DNA of 64,000 nt from Cognataquiflexum rubidum (GTDB lineage: Bacteria > Bacteroidota > Bacteroidia > Cytophagales > Cyclobacteriaceae), in NCBI RefSeq assembly GCF_022538115.1, contig NZ_JAKZAL010000002.1, positions 62,001 through 126,000 on the forward strand, in the 5' to 3' direction. This document shows positions 18,385 to 26,431 of this stretch, in pieces (within the stretch, counting starts at the first letter, position 1; each line of letters begins with the position of its first letter). The notes under the pieces are model-generated. The model made no database searches. It saw nothing but the letters and a program-made list of their open reading frames with translations, and had not been told where the DNA came from. Made by a program: the position numbers and the translations under genes.

Positions 18385-19143
18385 ATGAAATCCAATTTGA
18401 TTCCTTCGCTGCTCCTGCTTCTTTCATGGGCTTTTCTCCAATCCTGTAAGCCTGTTTGTGAGGCCCAAAAAATCGTAGACCGATCTATTGAAGCACATGG
18501 AGGTAAGTTATTTGAAACAAGCAATATCAGTTTTGATTTCAGAGACCGGCATTATGAAATCTCCAAAAACCCTTCCAAATTTCAATATTTAAGGGAATTC
18601 ACAGATTCTACAGGCTATGTCCGTGATGTGCTGAATAACTCCGGATTTGTCAGAACAGTCAATGGTGAAGCAGTTACCCTTCCCGAAGACAGGGTCAAGG
18701 CCTTTACCAACTCCGTCAATTCTGTGGCTTACTTCACTTTTTTGCCTTATGGCTTGAATGATGAAGCAGTATTCAAAACGTACTTGGGTGAGGTGGAATT
18801 GGAAGGAAAAAAGTACCACAAGGTCAAGGTGACATTTTCGGAAGATGGAGGAGGAGAGGACTTTGACGACATCTTTATTTATTGGTTCAATCAGGAAACC
18901 AACCTCATCGATTACCTCGCTTATTCTTACCATACTGATGGCGGAGGAGTGAGGTTCCGCAAGGCGATCAGACAGCACAATATTGGAGGTATAGTCCTTC
19001 AGGATTATGAAAATTATCAACCGGCGGATAAAAACACCCCAGTGGAAGACATGGAAAACCTGTTTAAAGAAGGGAAACTGGAATTACTTTCTGAAATCAT
19101 TTTAGAGAATGTGATGGTGGAACTACCCGTTACCAAACAATAG
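18385..19143 (+). CDS. DUF6503-like lipoprotein
   Basis: The open frame begins upstream at a TTG, but ATG 18385 gives a perfect lipoprotein signal: MKSNLIPSLLLLLSWAFLQS then Cys, the lipobox LQSC. The mature part has about 230 residues. It starts CEAQKIVDRSIEAHGGKLFE, resembling the N-terminal helix of Bacteroidota outer-membrane lipoproteins and LolA/LolB-type folds, and the body is rich in beta strands (VELEGKKYHKVKVTFSEDG). Its function is unknown; DUF6503 is my best family guess. It ends four bases before the GH113 gene, so the two form an operon. Confidence 0.65.
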   Translation: MKSNLIPSLLLLLSWAFLQSCKPVCEAQKIVDRSIEAHGGKLFETSNISFDFRDRHYEISKNPSKFQYLREFTDSTGYVRDVLNNSGFVRTVNGEAVTLPEDRVKAFTNSVNSVAYFTFLPYGLNDEAVFKTYLGEVELEGKKYHKVKVTFSEDGGGEDFDDIFIYWFNQETNLIDYLAYSYHTDGGGVRFRKAIRQHNIGGIVLQDYENYQPADKNTPVEDMENLFKEGKLELLSEIILENVMVELPVTKQ

Positions 19144-19147
19144 CAAA

Positions 19148-20179
19148 ATGAAAAGACCTCTGATCTTGCTTGTGTTGATTTTGCTGAGTCTGGCCATATG
19201 GACTTATCAAAATCAGGCTGCCGAAGAAAATATCGGCATTGTTATCGCCGATAAACACAAGGGAGTATGTTGGGTCGGAAGCAGAAACCCGTTGGAAGGA
19301 TGGGAATTGGATACTTTGGGGAGTTTTGGTGTGAGCCATATTTCCCAGACACCATTTGGATGGCAGGCAGATCCAAACCTTCCTGAAATCAAATGGGAGG
19401 AGCATTCTGATAAAATGTGGTGGGGAGAATCTCTCAAAGGGATGAATACAACCACCACCATTGGCAGGGAAAAGGGCATTGAAAGTATTCTGAAGCCACA
19501 TCTTTGGGTGAGGGGGAGTTGGCCGGGAACCATCAGCATGAAGACTGAGGAAGACTGGGAAAAATGGTTTGAGCAATACACCGCCTTCATCCTTTATTTT
19601 GCACGGTTTGCTGAAGAAAATCAGATCCCGATTTTGTGTATCGGAACAGAATTGGAGATGACAAGTGAGCGGGAGGAGAATTGGAGGAAAGTCATTGAAG
19701 AAATCAGATCTGTGTACAAGGGAGAACTCGTATATGCTGCGAATTTTACAGAATATCAACAGATTGAATTTTGGGATGCATTGGATTATATCGGCATACA
19801 GGCTTATTTCCCCTTGAGTGACAAGACTAATCCTGATCTTGACGAATTGATTTCTTCTTGGGAAAAGAAAAGTAAAGAAATAGAAAAGACCGTGAGGCAA
19901 TATCGTAAGCCGGTTATTTTTACAGAAATCGGCTATTGCAACACCGAGGATGCGGCCATCCAACCATGGGTTTGGCCAAATGAAAGAAAGGAAATCCCAC
20001 TGTCGGAGGAAGTTCAGGCGCTTTGTTATGAGGCTTTCTTTCAGACAGCTTGGAAAAAAGATTGGTTGGCGGGCGTCTATTTTTGGAAATGGTATCCGCA
20101 ACCCCGTGAACGGGATCCGGATTTTACCCCGCAAAATAAAAAGGCGCAATTGGTGATGAGAAGTTATTTTTCAGAATAA
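19148..20179 (+). CDS. GH113-like glycoside hydrolase
   Basis: The 343-residue protein has an N-terminal membrane or signal segment (RPLILLVLILLSLAIWTY) and a TIM-barrel. The general acid is probably Glu168 in CIGTELEM, at the end of strand 4, and the nucleophile Glu260 in VIFTEIGYC, at the end of strand 7, as in family GH113 beta-mannanases. WSYF-type aromatic residues line the front of the barrel (RGSWPG, FWKWYPQP). By family it would hydrolyse a beta-mannan-like glycan near the cell envelope, but GH113-like proteins in Bacteroidota are poorly characterised. It is cotranscribed with the upstream lipoprotein. Confidence 0.75.
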   Translation: MKRPLILLVLILLSLAIWTYQNQAAEENIGIVIADKHKGVCWVGSRNPLEGWELDTLGSFGVSHISQTPFGWQADPNLPEIKWEEHSDKMWWGESLKGMNTTTTIGREKGIESILKPHLWVRGSWPGTISMKTEEDWEKWFEQYTAFILYFARFAEENQIPILCIGTELEMTSEREENWRKVIEEIRSVYKGELVYAANFTEYQQIEFWDALDYIGIQAYFPLSDKTNPDLDELISSWEKKSKEIEKTVRQYRKPVIFTEIGYCNTEDAAIQPWVWPNERKEIPLSEEVQALCYEAFFQTAWKKDWLAGVYFWKWYPQPRERDPDFTPQNKKAQLVMRSYFSE

Positions 20180-20221
20180 GACCCATAATTTTTGAACAAG
20201 AACTAGCAAAATCAGATAGAC

Positions 20222-20710
20222 ATGCGGTTAAGAAATCTTGGTCAAAAACTCAAAGGGCTACTGAAACAGGGGCTTACACCCAAGGAACTCGCTTTGAGTA
20301 TTTCCATCGCAGGGCTGATCGGGGTTTTCCCTATTTACGGAACCACTACTTTTGTGTTGGCATTTTTGGCTTTGAGATTGAGGCTGAACATGCCCATCAT
20401 GATTGCCGTCAGTTATGTTTTGACGCCGGCCCAAATCTTACTTATTATTCCTTTTGCTAGGGTTGGAGAATTTTTGTTTGGGTTTGAGACTTTGGGAATG
20501 GACATGGAAAGTTTGCAAAATGCATATGCCGATGGAATTTTGGAGGTTTTTTCACAGTATTCGGGTAGGTTGGTTTTGGCAGTTGGCGGTTGGATGATTG
20601 TAACCATACCCATAGCAGTTTTATTATACGTGATATTGTTTCAGATTTTTAGGGCAATAAATTCGGGCAGGAAAACAGCCGTAAACAACATGAGTTCTGA
20701 GATTAAATGA
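20222..20710 (+). CDS. DUF2062 membrane protein
   Basis: The 162-residue protein has the DUF2062 pattern: a short N-terminal amphipathic part with the TPKELALSISIAGLIGVFPI block (about 18-40), then hydrophobic segments at about 40-80 and 118-142. The family occurs next to glycosyltransferases and envelope genes, with no defined activity. It overlaps nothing, but its stop (20708-20710) lies only seven bases before the TTG start of the BCCT transporter, so the two are probably one transcript. Confidence 0.75.
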   Translation: MRLRNLGQKLKGLLKQGLTPKELALSISIAGLIGVFPIYGTTTFVLAFLALRLRLNMPIMIAVSYVLTPAQILLIIPFARVGEFLFGFETLGMDMESLQNAYADGILEVFSQYSGRLVLAVGGWMIVTIPIAVLLYVILFQIFRAINSGRKTAVNNMSSEIK

Positions 20711-20717
20711 TACAGGT

Positions 20718-22211
20718 TTGAATATTTTCACTCAACCGACAGATACCCAAAAGCACACCCTTTATGGGTCAGGGATTTTTGTGTTTGTATTTCTGATTTT
20801 GGCCTTTTGGTTTCCTGATGCTTTCCGGGAAAAGCTTGGTACCTGGACTTTCCATATCCTTGAGGTTTTTGGGATGTTCAATTTGATGGTGGGTTTGGGT
20901 TCGGTTTTGATATTGTTGGCCATTGCTTTTTCTCCTTTTGGAAACAGAAAATTGGGAAAGGAAAAACCCGAATATTCCTGGTTTTCTTGGATTGCGATGC
21001 TTTACAGCACAGGAATGGGTGCAGGATTGCTTTTGAGGGCGGTTCAGGAACCTGTGTTCTATTATACCCATCCTCCTCGGGAATCAGTGCTTTCACAGGG
21101 GGAGTTTGCGCTGCAATACACTTTTTTCCATTGGGGGCTTACCCCTTGGGCATTTTATGGATTGTTCGGATTGGTGATTGCCTATAACCTGTATGAAAAA
21201 AATGGGACCATCCTCAGTTCCTCAGTTTTAGAAAAGCGCCTTCAAAAAACCATTTGGGCCACCATGATGGATATCCTAACCATCATCTGCACGCTTTTGG
21301 GCGTAGTTGCTGCGGTAGGATTGGGTAGCAGGCAATTGCTGGATGCGGCAGCTTATTGGATGGGCTTGGAAGAAATACCTTCCAACCTTTCCATTTGGCT
21401 GGTCCTTTTGGTTTGCGCTGTTGCTACATACTCGGCTTTCTTGGGCTTAAGCCGTGGTATTAAAATCATATCCAATGTCAATATTGGTCTCGCTTCCCTT
21501 TTATTGTTCTTTACATGGATAGTCGGAAGTGAATGCATGGTGGTCGGGATGTTTTTCAAGTCACTCGGAATCTATTTGTTGGAATTCGTCCCCATGAGTC
21601 TCAATATCGGAGATCAAAAAGTTTCGCATTCCTTTCTTACAGATTGGACATTTTTCTATTGGGCATTTTGGTTGGCTTGGGCACCGTTTACAGGCGTGTT
21701 TATGGCAAGGATTTCCAAAGGAAGGACCATCCGTCAATTCATTACCGGAACATTGATTGTGCCGGCTTTGGGTACTTTCATTTGGTTTACAGTTTTTGGT
21801 TCCAATTCTTTTGGATTGATCGAAAGCGGCAATACCACTGCCGAAAGCTTCGGTTCCATTTACAGTGCCCTGTTCAATTTCTTTTCTCTTTTCCCCTATT
21901 CCTCATTCAGTAATACCGTTTCTACGATTTTGATTTTCACATTTCTCATTACATCTGTGGACTCAGCCATTTTTGTGTTGAGCATGTTTACAGACGACGG
22001 AAAGGCGGAGCCAATGAGAAGGTACAGGATGTTTTGGGGTGTCAGCATTGCCATGTTCACTATTGTGGTGATTTTGATGGGCAAAGAAAGTCTGCTTCAA
22101 TCTGCCAGTCAGTTGCTTATCATTTTTGCGCTGCCGTTCAGTTTTCTTTTTGTCGGAATGGTTTTTTATTTTCTGAATTCTGTGATTTTAAAAAAGAATA
22201 AGCAACGTTAG
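20718..22211 (+). CDS. BCCT-family transporter (betaine/choline/carnitine type)
   Basis: The 497-residue protein has about twelve transmembrane segments. Hallmarks of the family are visible: WIAMLYSTGMGAGLLLRAVQ near residues 95-115, HWGLTPWAFYGL (the aromatic box around the substrate) and WAPFTGVFMARISKGRTIR. It would import a quaternary ammonium osmolyte such as glycine betaine using the ion gradient. The start is TTG at 20718: the frame has a stop at 20691 and no ATG between it and the first membrane segment. It lacks the long charged C-terminal tail of osmosensing BetP. Operon partner: DUF2062. Confidence 0.85.
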   Translation: MNIFTQPTDTQKHTLYGSGIFVFVFLILAFWFPDAFREKLGTWTFHILEVFGMFNLMVGLGSVLILLAIAFSPFGNRKLGKEKPEYSWFSWIAMLYSTGMGAGLLLRAVQEPVFYYTHPPRESVLSQGEFALQYTFFHWGLTPWAFYGLFGLVIAYNLYEKNGTILSSSVLEKRLQKTIWATMMDILTIICTLLGVVAAVGLGSRQLLDAAAYWMGLEEIPSNLSIWLVLLVCAVATYSAFLGLSRGIKIISNVNIGLASLLLFFTWIVGSECMVVGMFFKSLGIYLLEFVPMSLNIGDQKVSHSFLTDWTFFYWAFWLAWAPFTGVFMARISKGRTIRQFITGTLIVPALGTFIWFTVFGSNSFGLIESGNTTAESFGSIYSALFNFFSLFPYSSFSNTVSTILIFTFLITSVDSAIFVLSMFTDDGKAEPMRRYRMFWGVSIAMFTIVVILMGKESLLQSASQLLIIFALPFSFLFVGMVFYFLNSVILKKNKQR

Positions 22212-22269
22212 TTTTTTGTGTGACAAAAGTCATAAGAATGTAGGTGTGGTTTGATTTAAATTTAATCCA

Positions 22270-22353
22270 ATGAAAACCGCTTTAAAATTGATTGCTGTCT
22301 GCGCCATTTGCCTGTCAATAATTTTTGGTTTGGTTTTATTGTTTCACTCCTAA
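22270..22353 (+). CDS. 27-residue hydrophobic peptide, hypothetical
   Basis: ATG to TAA encodes MKTALKLIAVCAICLSIIFG followed by seven more residues, a lysine-tagged single membrane helix. It lies 13 bases before the YgaP-like gene and in the same direction. Such tiny peptides can be real or chance; the length, basic N-terminus and position before a small membrane protein are the only support. Confidence 0.35.
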   Translation: MKTALKLIAVCAICLSIIFGLVLLFHS

Positions 22354-22366
22354 ACACACAAAAATC

Positions 22367-22573
22367 ATGAAAAAGAACATGGGAACCACGGATAGAATCA
22401 TCCGTACAATCATTGCCCTGATTGCGGCTTACTTATATTTTGGCGGAATTGTGACCGGCACCTTGGGGATTGTCCTTGTCGTTGTTGCAGCTGTTTTCTT
22501 ATTGACCAGCCTTGTAAGTTTTTGCCCGCTTTATTCTATTGTAGGACTCAATACCTGCTCCGTTAAGAAATAA
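22367..22573 (+). CDS. YgaP-like small transmembrane protein (DUF2892)
   Basis: The ATG at 22367 gives a 68-residue protein with the DUF2892 layout: a short polar start (MKKNMGTTDRIIRTIIAL), a hydrophobic segment with AAYLYFGGIVTG, a second (TLGIVLVVVAAVFLLTSLVS) and the conserved end FCPLYSIVGLNTCSVKK. The family typically ends CPlY..lGi.TC, met here. In larger proteins this domain is fused to rhodanese; here it stands alone. Its role is unknown. A strong terminator follows. Confidence 0.85.
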   Translation: MKKNMGTTDRIIRTIIALIAAYLYFGGIVTGTLGIVLVVVAAVFLLTSLVSFCPLYSIVGLNTCSVKK

Positions 22574-22597
22574 AACTCTGTACTTTGTATTCATTGA

Positions 22598-22626
22598 AAG
22601 CAATCCTTTTTTGGGTTGCTTTTTTT
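22598..22626 (+). terminator. Rho-independent terminator after the DUF2892 gene
   Basis: AGCAATCC and GGGTTGCT form a stem with one wobble over a short T-rich loop, followed by a run of about six T before the next element begins. Confidence 0.8.
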
Positions 22627-22636
22627 AATATGTATG

Positions 22637-22771
22637 TACACAATTATGCCAGTAGATTGGATATCCATTTAAATTTTTGTCTGCAGACTGAAATATCCGG
22701 TACATCGGTCTTCCGACTTCCGTCTTCTGTCCCCATGAAGAAGAATTTAGGGTTACTGGCAAAGAAGCGTA
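22637..22771 (-). repeat. MITE-like intergenic element, copy 1 (reverse orientation)
   Basis: A 135-bp copy of the element also found at 32143-32280 and 49248-49396, here reversed. Its ends are imperfect inverted repeats: TACACAATTATGCCAG at the left, and TACGCTTCTTTGCCAG read inward from the right. All three copies share AAGACCGATGTACCG and the GGATATCC or similar block. There is no coding capacity that makes sense. Confidence 0.75.
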
Positions 22772-22876
22772 TATCCATGTTTTTTATTTTTCAAATTTTA
22801 CACGAGGATCTTTTTCAAATAGGAATAAACCTTAAATTCAAATTTTTATAGATAAATACCAAAAACCCATTTCCGC

Positions 22877-24286
22877 ATGAACAATAACCGCAGAGATTTC
22901 CTCAGGCTTGCAGGCCTCGGATTAGTAGGTTCGGCTTTGCCAAATTTTGCACAAGCCGAAACCCCTGAGCAAGTGCTTTTTCAAAGCCTACGAACCCATT
23001 CCCAGCATTTCAATATGTCAGGATACGCAGCCCCAAAACTTCCAACAGTCCGGATAGGGATTGTTGGTTTAGGTCAAAGAGGACCTGGCGCTGTAGATCG
23101 TCTGAGCAAAATCGAAGGTGTTGAAATCAAAGCCCTTTGTGACTTGATGCCTGATAGGGTGGACAAAATGAAAAAAGAGTTGGAAGGTACCAAGCATAAG
23201 CCTGAAGGATATTCCGGATCCGCCTATGCCTGGAAAAAAATGGTAGACAGACAGGATTTGGACCTGATTTATATTGCTACCCCATGGGAATGGCATACTC
23301 CGATGGCTGTCTACGCCATGGAAGCGGGCAAGCATGCCGCCGTGGAAGTTCCTGCAGCAAGGACTTTGGAGGAATGCTGGCAGTTGGTAGAAACTTCCGA
23401 GCGCACCAAAAAACATTGCATGCAATTGGAAAACTGCTGCTATGACTTTTTTGAATTGATGACACTTAGCATGAAAAGAGACGGGTTCTTTGGAGAAATT
23501 ATCCATACCGAAGGAGCGTATATCCATGATTTGCTTTGGCTGAATTTTATGAAAACAAGCGATGGCGGCTATCAGGATATGTGGAGGCTCAAGGAAAATT
23601 ACCGTGATGGAAACCTTTACGCAACGCATGGGCTTGGTCCTGTTTGTCAAATCATGGACATCAATAGAGGAGACCAAATGAATTACCTGACCTCATTGTC
23701 AAGTGCGGATTTTCATATGGGTGCCAAAGCCAAAGAATTGGCTGAAACAGATGATTTCTTTGCGCCTTTTGCAGAAAAGAAATTTGGGGGAAATATGAAT
23801 ACCACCATCATCAAAACCCAAAAAGGACGCTCCATCATGATCCAACATGACGTGACTTCACCGAGACCTTATTCCCGTCTGCATACAGTCAGCGGAACCA
23901 AAGCCTACGCACAAAAATATCCGGAACCAAAAGTTGCACAAGGGCACAGCTGGATGAAGGCAGAAGAAATGAAAGCTTTGGAAGAAAAATATACTCCAGA
24001 AATCGTCAAGAAGGTAGGGGAATTGGCCAAGCAGATCGGAGGACATGGAGGCATGGACTTTATGATGGATTGGAGATTGATTGACTGCCTGAGAAATGGG
24101 CTTCCTCTGGATCAGGATGTGTACGATGCAGCGCTTTGGTCGGCTGTTTCGCCTTTGAGCGAATGGTCGGTAGCCCACCGTTCCAACTCCATCGATGTTC
24201 CGGATTTTACTGGAGGAAGCTGGAAATCAAATAAACCTGTTGACATCACCCTCAAAGGCGGCGGAACAACCAAGGTGATTGTGTGA
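22877..24286 (+). CDS. GH109-type Gfo/Idh/MocA oxidoreductase-like glycosidase, Tat-exported
   Basis: The 469-residue protein starts with a twin-arginine signal (NNNRRDFLRLAGLGLVGSAL). The Rossmann fold follows (IGIVGLGQRGPGAV, about 55-70; ALCDLMPDRV), then the GH109 features: ATPWEWHTPMAVYAMEAGKH, EVPAARTLEECW, and the C-terminal GGHGGMDFMMDWRLIDCL and PDFTGGSW. GH109 enzymes remove alpha-N-acetylgalactosamine from glycans by an NAD-dependent elimination mechanism. It is monocistronic. Other members act on other sugars, so GalNAc specificity is inference. Confidence 0.85.
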   Translation: MNNNRRDFLRLAGLGLVGSALPNFAQAETPEQVLFQSLRTHSQHFNMSGYAAPKLPTVRIGIVGLGQRGPGAVDRLSKIEGVEIKALCDLMPDRVDKMKKELEGTKHKPEGYSGSAYAWKKMVDRQDLDLIYIATPWEWHTPMAVYAMEAGKHAAVEVPAARTLEECWQLVETSERTKKHCMQLENCCYDFFELMTLSMKRDGFFGEIIHTEGAYIHDLLWLNFMKTSDGGYQDMWRLKENYRDGNLYATHGLGPVCQIMDINRGDQMNYLTSLSSADFHMGAKAKELAETDDFFAPFAEKKFGGNMNTTIIKTQKGRSIMIQHDVTSPRPYSRLHTVSGTKAYAQKYPEPKVAQGHSWMKAEEMKALEEKYTPEIVKKVGELAKQIGGHGGMDFMMDWRLIDCLRNGLPLDQDVYDAALWSAVSPLSEWSVAHRSNSIDVPDFTGGSWKSNKPVDITLKGGGTTKVIV

Positions 24287-24317
24287 TTTTCTAAAGACCT
24301 TTGAGGTTCTCTGACTT

Positions 24318-24383
24318 GACCTTTGAGGTTTTTTTTGAACCTCGAAGGTCTTTTCATTTTATTTACCACATAGACAAATAGAA
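24318..24383 (+). repeat. Hairpin-containing 66-bp repeat, copy A
   Basis: GACCTTTGAGGTT and AACCTCGAAGGTC form a 13-base stem with a T-rich loop and a short T run, then a tail resembling ACATAGACAAATAGA. The same 66 bases recur at 26277-26342 in the same orientation. Here the hairpin follows the GH109 stop and may also act as its terminator. Confidence 0.75.
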
Positions 24384-24417
24384 AACATAGTTTCTTCAGT
24401 GATATTTATTTAACCAT

Positions 24418-25131
24418 CTATAATTTTTTCAACGCCGTTATTTCAGCATAAACAAATTCTGTCTTTGCTTGATCATTAAAATTCACAAAAATAATCCCTT
24501 GATCTTTTGTACTTATCTTCACAAAAGGGCCATTTTCAGCATGTAGGAGTAAGCGGCATCTTCCTAGGTCTTCAATACTGAAAAACCCCTTTCTGATTGG
24601 TCCTAATCCTAGGCCATTTGTTCGAGCTTTGATAATAGGCATTTTATCAATTAGAGTCACTGACTCTATTTCAGAAACCTTGACTTCGGTACCATATTTT
24701 CCGGTAAACTTCACGAAATCATTATTAATCTCGTACCTCGTTGGAATCAAGCCATAACCAATCATCACCATAACCAAAACCACAACCACTACAGTGAACA
24801 CATTTTTCAATTTGGTTTTTACCAATTTCTCTTCATTTTGGTCGAATTTTTTAGCCCTAAAAACCAATAAAATCACACCTGTCAAGATCACGACAGGAAT
24901 AAAATACTCCGCCAAATCATTCAGTTCAGCCCAATTCAAGCCATTATACCCAATGATCACAACCAAGCCTATCAAAATAAACCCATTCCTTATAAAAGTA
25001 GATAAGCCCACGATATCAACATTTGCCTTTTGTTTTTGGGACATTTTGTTATAACCTGCGATCAAATTGGGAAAAGCTTTCACCAAAAAGCCAATCCCTA
25101 TTAAAAACAATCCAATATATAGTGCTGCCAT
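24418..25131 (-). CDS. DUF3784-type membrane protein with C-terminal PH-like domain
   Basis: The 237-residue protein has a DUF3784-like N-terminus: a membrane helix, then LIAGYNKMSQKQKANVD (about 23-40), and further hydrophobic segments to about residue 135. The C-terminal hundred residues (RYEINNDFVKFTGKYGTEVK, then VSEIESVTLI) look like a bacterial PH-like domain facing the cytoplasm or periplasm. Function unknown. It is last in a three-gene minus-strand operon headed by a DUF2089 regulator, and codon use is AT-richer than in neighbouring genes. Confidence 0.65.
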   Translation of the reverse strand: MAALYIGLFLIGIGFLVKAFPNLIAGYNKMSQKQKANVDIVGLSTFIRNGFILIGLVVIIGYNGLNWAELNDLAEYFIPVVILTGVILLVFRAKKFDQNEEKLVKTKLKNVFTVVVVVLVMVMIGYGLIPTRYEINNDFVKFTGKYGTEVKVSEIESVTLIDKMPIIKARTNGLGLGPIRKGFFSIEDLGRCRLLLHAENGPFVKISTKDQGIIFVNFNDQAKTEFVYAEITALKKL

Positions 25132-25148
25132 TTTTAAAATTGATTAAG

Positions 25149-25739
25149 TTAAAAGATTAAGTATTTAGATATGTTGCTTAATATCACCATTGATAAAATC
25201 ATTACTGTGATGAATGCCCATATGAGTTTCGGACCTTTCAGATTTGCTGAAACTTTGAAAGCATTATACATCAGTATCACCATCCAAACTGTCAACAATG
25301 CTGAAACAAACATTAATGAAATCGCCATGACTTTCTGAATCATTGAAATCTCAACAGGCTCACCAGATTGCAGATATTTCCAAAGCAAATGATTCCCAAA
25401 AGCGTCCATAGACTCCGAAAACCCTGTCAATGCCATAAATAAGTAAGGAAACCTAGCCAAGGCTTGAGTACCAAAAATATCTATGATCCGAATTTTTGAT
25501 TTCGACAATATTATGGAGGCTAAGTAAAACAATGTAGAAACTACAAACCAATTCAGAAAATTCTGGATAATAGAATTGAAAAAAGACCTGTCAGCGCCGA
25601 TTTTGACAGAGATAACATCTGGGAAATAAGTTTGGCTAAAATAGCCTAAAATGGATGTTGCCAGAATGAAAGCAAGGCCCAAAATCAAAGATCTCATCCC
25701 AGCGACATACTTAAAAGGGTTGAATACTTTTTCAAACAT
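25149..25739 (-). CDS. YIP1-like polytopic membrane protein
   Basis: ATG 25739 is preferred over the TTG at 25757. The protein begins MFEKVFNPFKYVAGMRSLIL, typical for YIP1-type proteins, and has five hydrophobic segments with the middle loop IRIIDIFGTQALARFPYLFM. It overlaps the end of the upstream DUF2089 gene by eight bases, a sign of translational coupling, and is followed 17 bases later by the DUF3784 gene. Function unknown. Confidence 0.6.
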   Translation of the reverse strand: MFEKVFNPFKYVAGMRSLILGLAFILATSILGYFSQTYFPDVISVKIGADRSFFNSIIQNFLNWFVVSTLFYLASIILSKSKIRIIDIFGTQALARFPYLFMALTGFSESMDAFGNHLLWKYLQSGEPVEISMIQKVMAISLMFVSALLTVWMVILMYNAFKVSANLKGPKLIWAFITVMILSMVILSNISKYLIF

Positions 25740-26010
25740 CTTGGTCCAGGCTTTCAAGTTTATGGATTAAATCATCAAGCATATTTCTTACAGTAGGATA
25801 GCTTAGGTTAAGCTTGGATGCCATGATCTTCAAACTCCCACTACAACGAATAAAATCCAAAATGAAGTCTAGGTCCTTTTTTTCTAACCTTAATAATACA
25901 GGCAGATTGAATTGGCCTGATATCGTAGTATCACAGCTATCGCAATACAGGCTTTTTACCTTCAAGTCTGTGCTACAACTAGGACAAATTATTGGAAGTT
26001 TTTTATTCAC
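25732..26010 (-). CDS. DUF2089 zinc-ribbon / helix-turn-helix regulator
   Basis: The 92-residue protein begins with GTG at 26010: a stop codon lies two codons upstream and no ATG precedes. Two CxxC pairs form a zinc ribbon (ICPSCSTDLKVKSLYCDSC, about 9-27), followed by a small winged or homeo-like helix-turn-helix (KIMASKLNLSYPTVRNMLDD, about 61-80), as in the DUF2089 family. It heads the operon and probably regulates it: a 19-base palindrome lies right before its start codon. Confidence 0.75.
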   Translation of the reverse strand: MNKKLPIICPSCSTDLKVKSLYCDSCDTTISGQFNLPVLLRLEKKDLDFILDFIRCSGSLKIMASKLNLSYPTVRNMLDDLIHKLESLDQDV

Positions 26011-26011
26011 T

Positions 26012-26030
26012 TGTTAAATTTTATTTAACA
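26012..26030. promoter_or_regulatory. Perfect palindrome at the DUF2089 start, candidate operator
   Basis: TGTTAAATTTTATTTAACA has perfect 8-base arms and a 3-base centre, and ends one base before the GTG start codon. Its core TTAAAT-N3-ATTTAA recurs 52 bases upstream. Autoregulation by the DUF2089 protein is a plausible reading. Confidence 0.5.
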
Positions 26031-26065
26031 ATAATAGTAAAAAAATGAATTTAATTAAAATGATA

Positions 26066-26080
26066 TTAAATATTATTTAA
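26066..26080. promoter_or_regulatory. Second copy of the candidate operator core
   Basis: TTAAATATTATTTAA repeats the same core (TTAAAT-N3-ATTTAA) as the palindrome at the start codon. Centre-to-centre distance is 52 bases, about five helical turns. The surrounding DNA is very AT-rich, so chance is possible. Confidence 0.35.
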
Positions 26081-26276
26081 ATATAATTCAATATAAATTT
26101 ATAATGTAATAAATCATTTATTCCATCAATTGAAAAGACCATGTGCCATGACACAAAAAAAATGAGTTGCTGAGGGGGGGTAATGGTTGGAAGTGCCGAT
26201 CTTTAAGGTCTCTTATTTAATAAACCTTCGAGGTCCTTAAATCGCGGTAGGTGAGACCTCAAAGGTTTTCGGACCA

Positions 26277-26342
26277 GACCTTTGAGGTTTTTTTGAACCT
26301 CGAAGGTCTTTGCATTTAATTTGCCACATAGACAGATAGAGC
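26277..26342 (+). repeat. Hairpin-containing 66-bp repeat, copy B
   Basis: Same stem, T-loop and ACATAGACA-type tail as copy A at 24318-24383, in the same orientation. The two copies bracket the three-gene module 24418-26010. A further GAGACCTCAAAGG word lies just upstream. Confidence 0.75.
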
Positions 26343-26431
26343 GAAAAGTTTTTCTTTTCAACCACTTTTGAAAGCGAAATAGGGATTAGTTATCCTATGT
26401 GCTCTATATGAACTATGCGGTAAAAAAAGTT

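Larger units (their letters stand above)
26011..26431. other. 421-base spacer between the DUF2089 module and the DUF4268 gene
   Basis: It holds twin palindromes next to the DUF2089 gene (26012-26030 and 26066-26080), an extremely AT-rich stretch to about 26130, several GACCTTNGAGGT-type words around 26205-26300, and copy B of the hairpin repeat (26277-26342). No gene is supported. Confidence 0.6.

Noticed and set aside
22585-22851. 88-codon frame after the DUF2892 gene
   Set aside because: It runs through the terminator and the whole of MITE-like copy 1; composition and repeats show it is not a gene.
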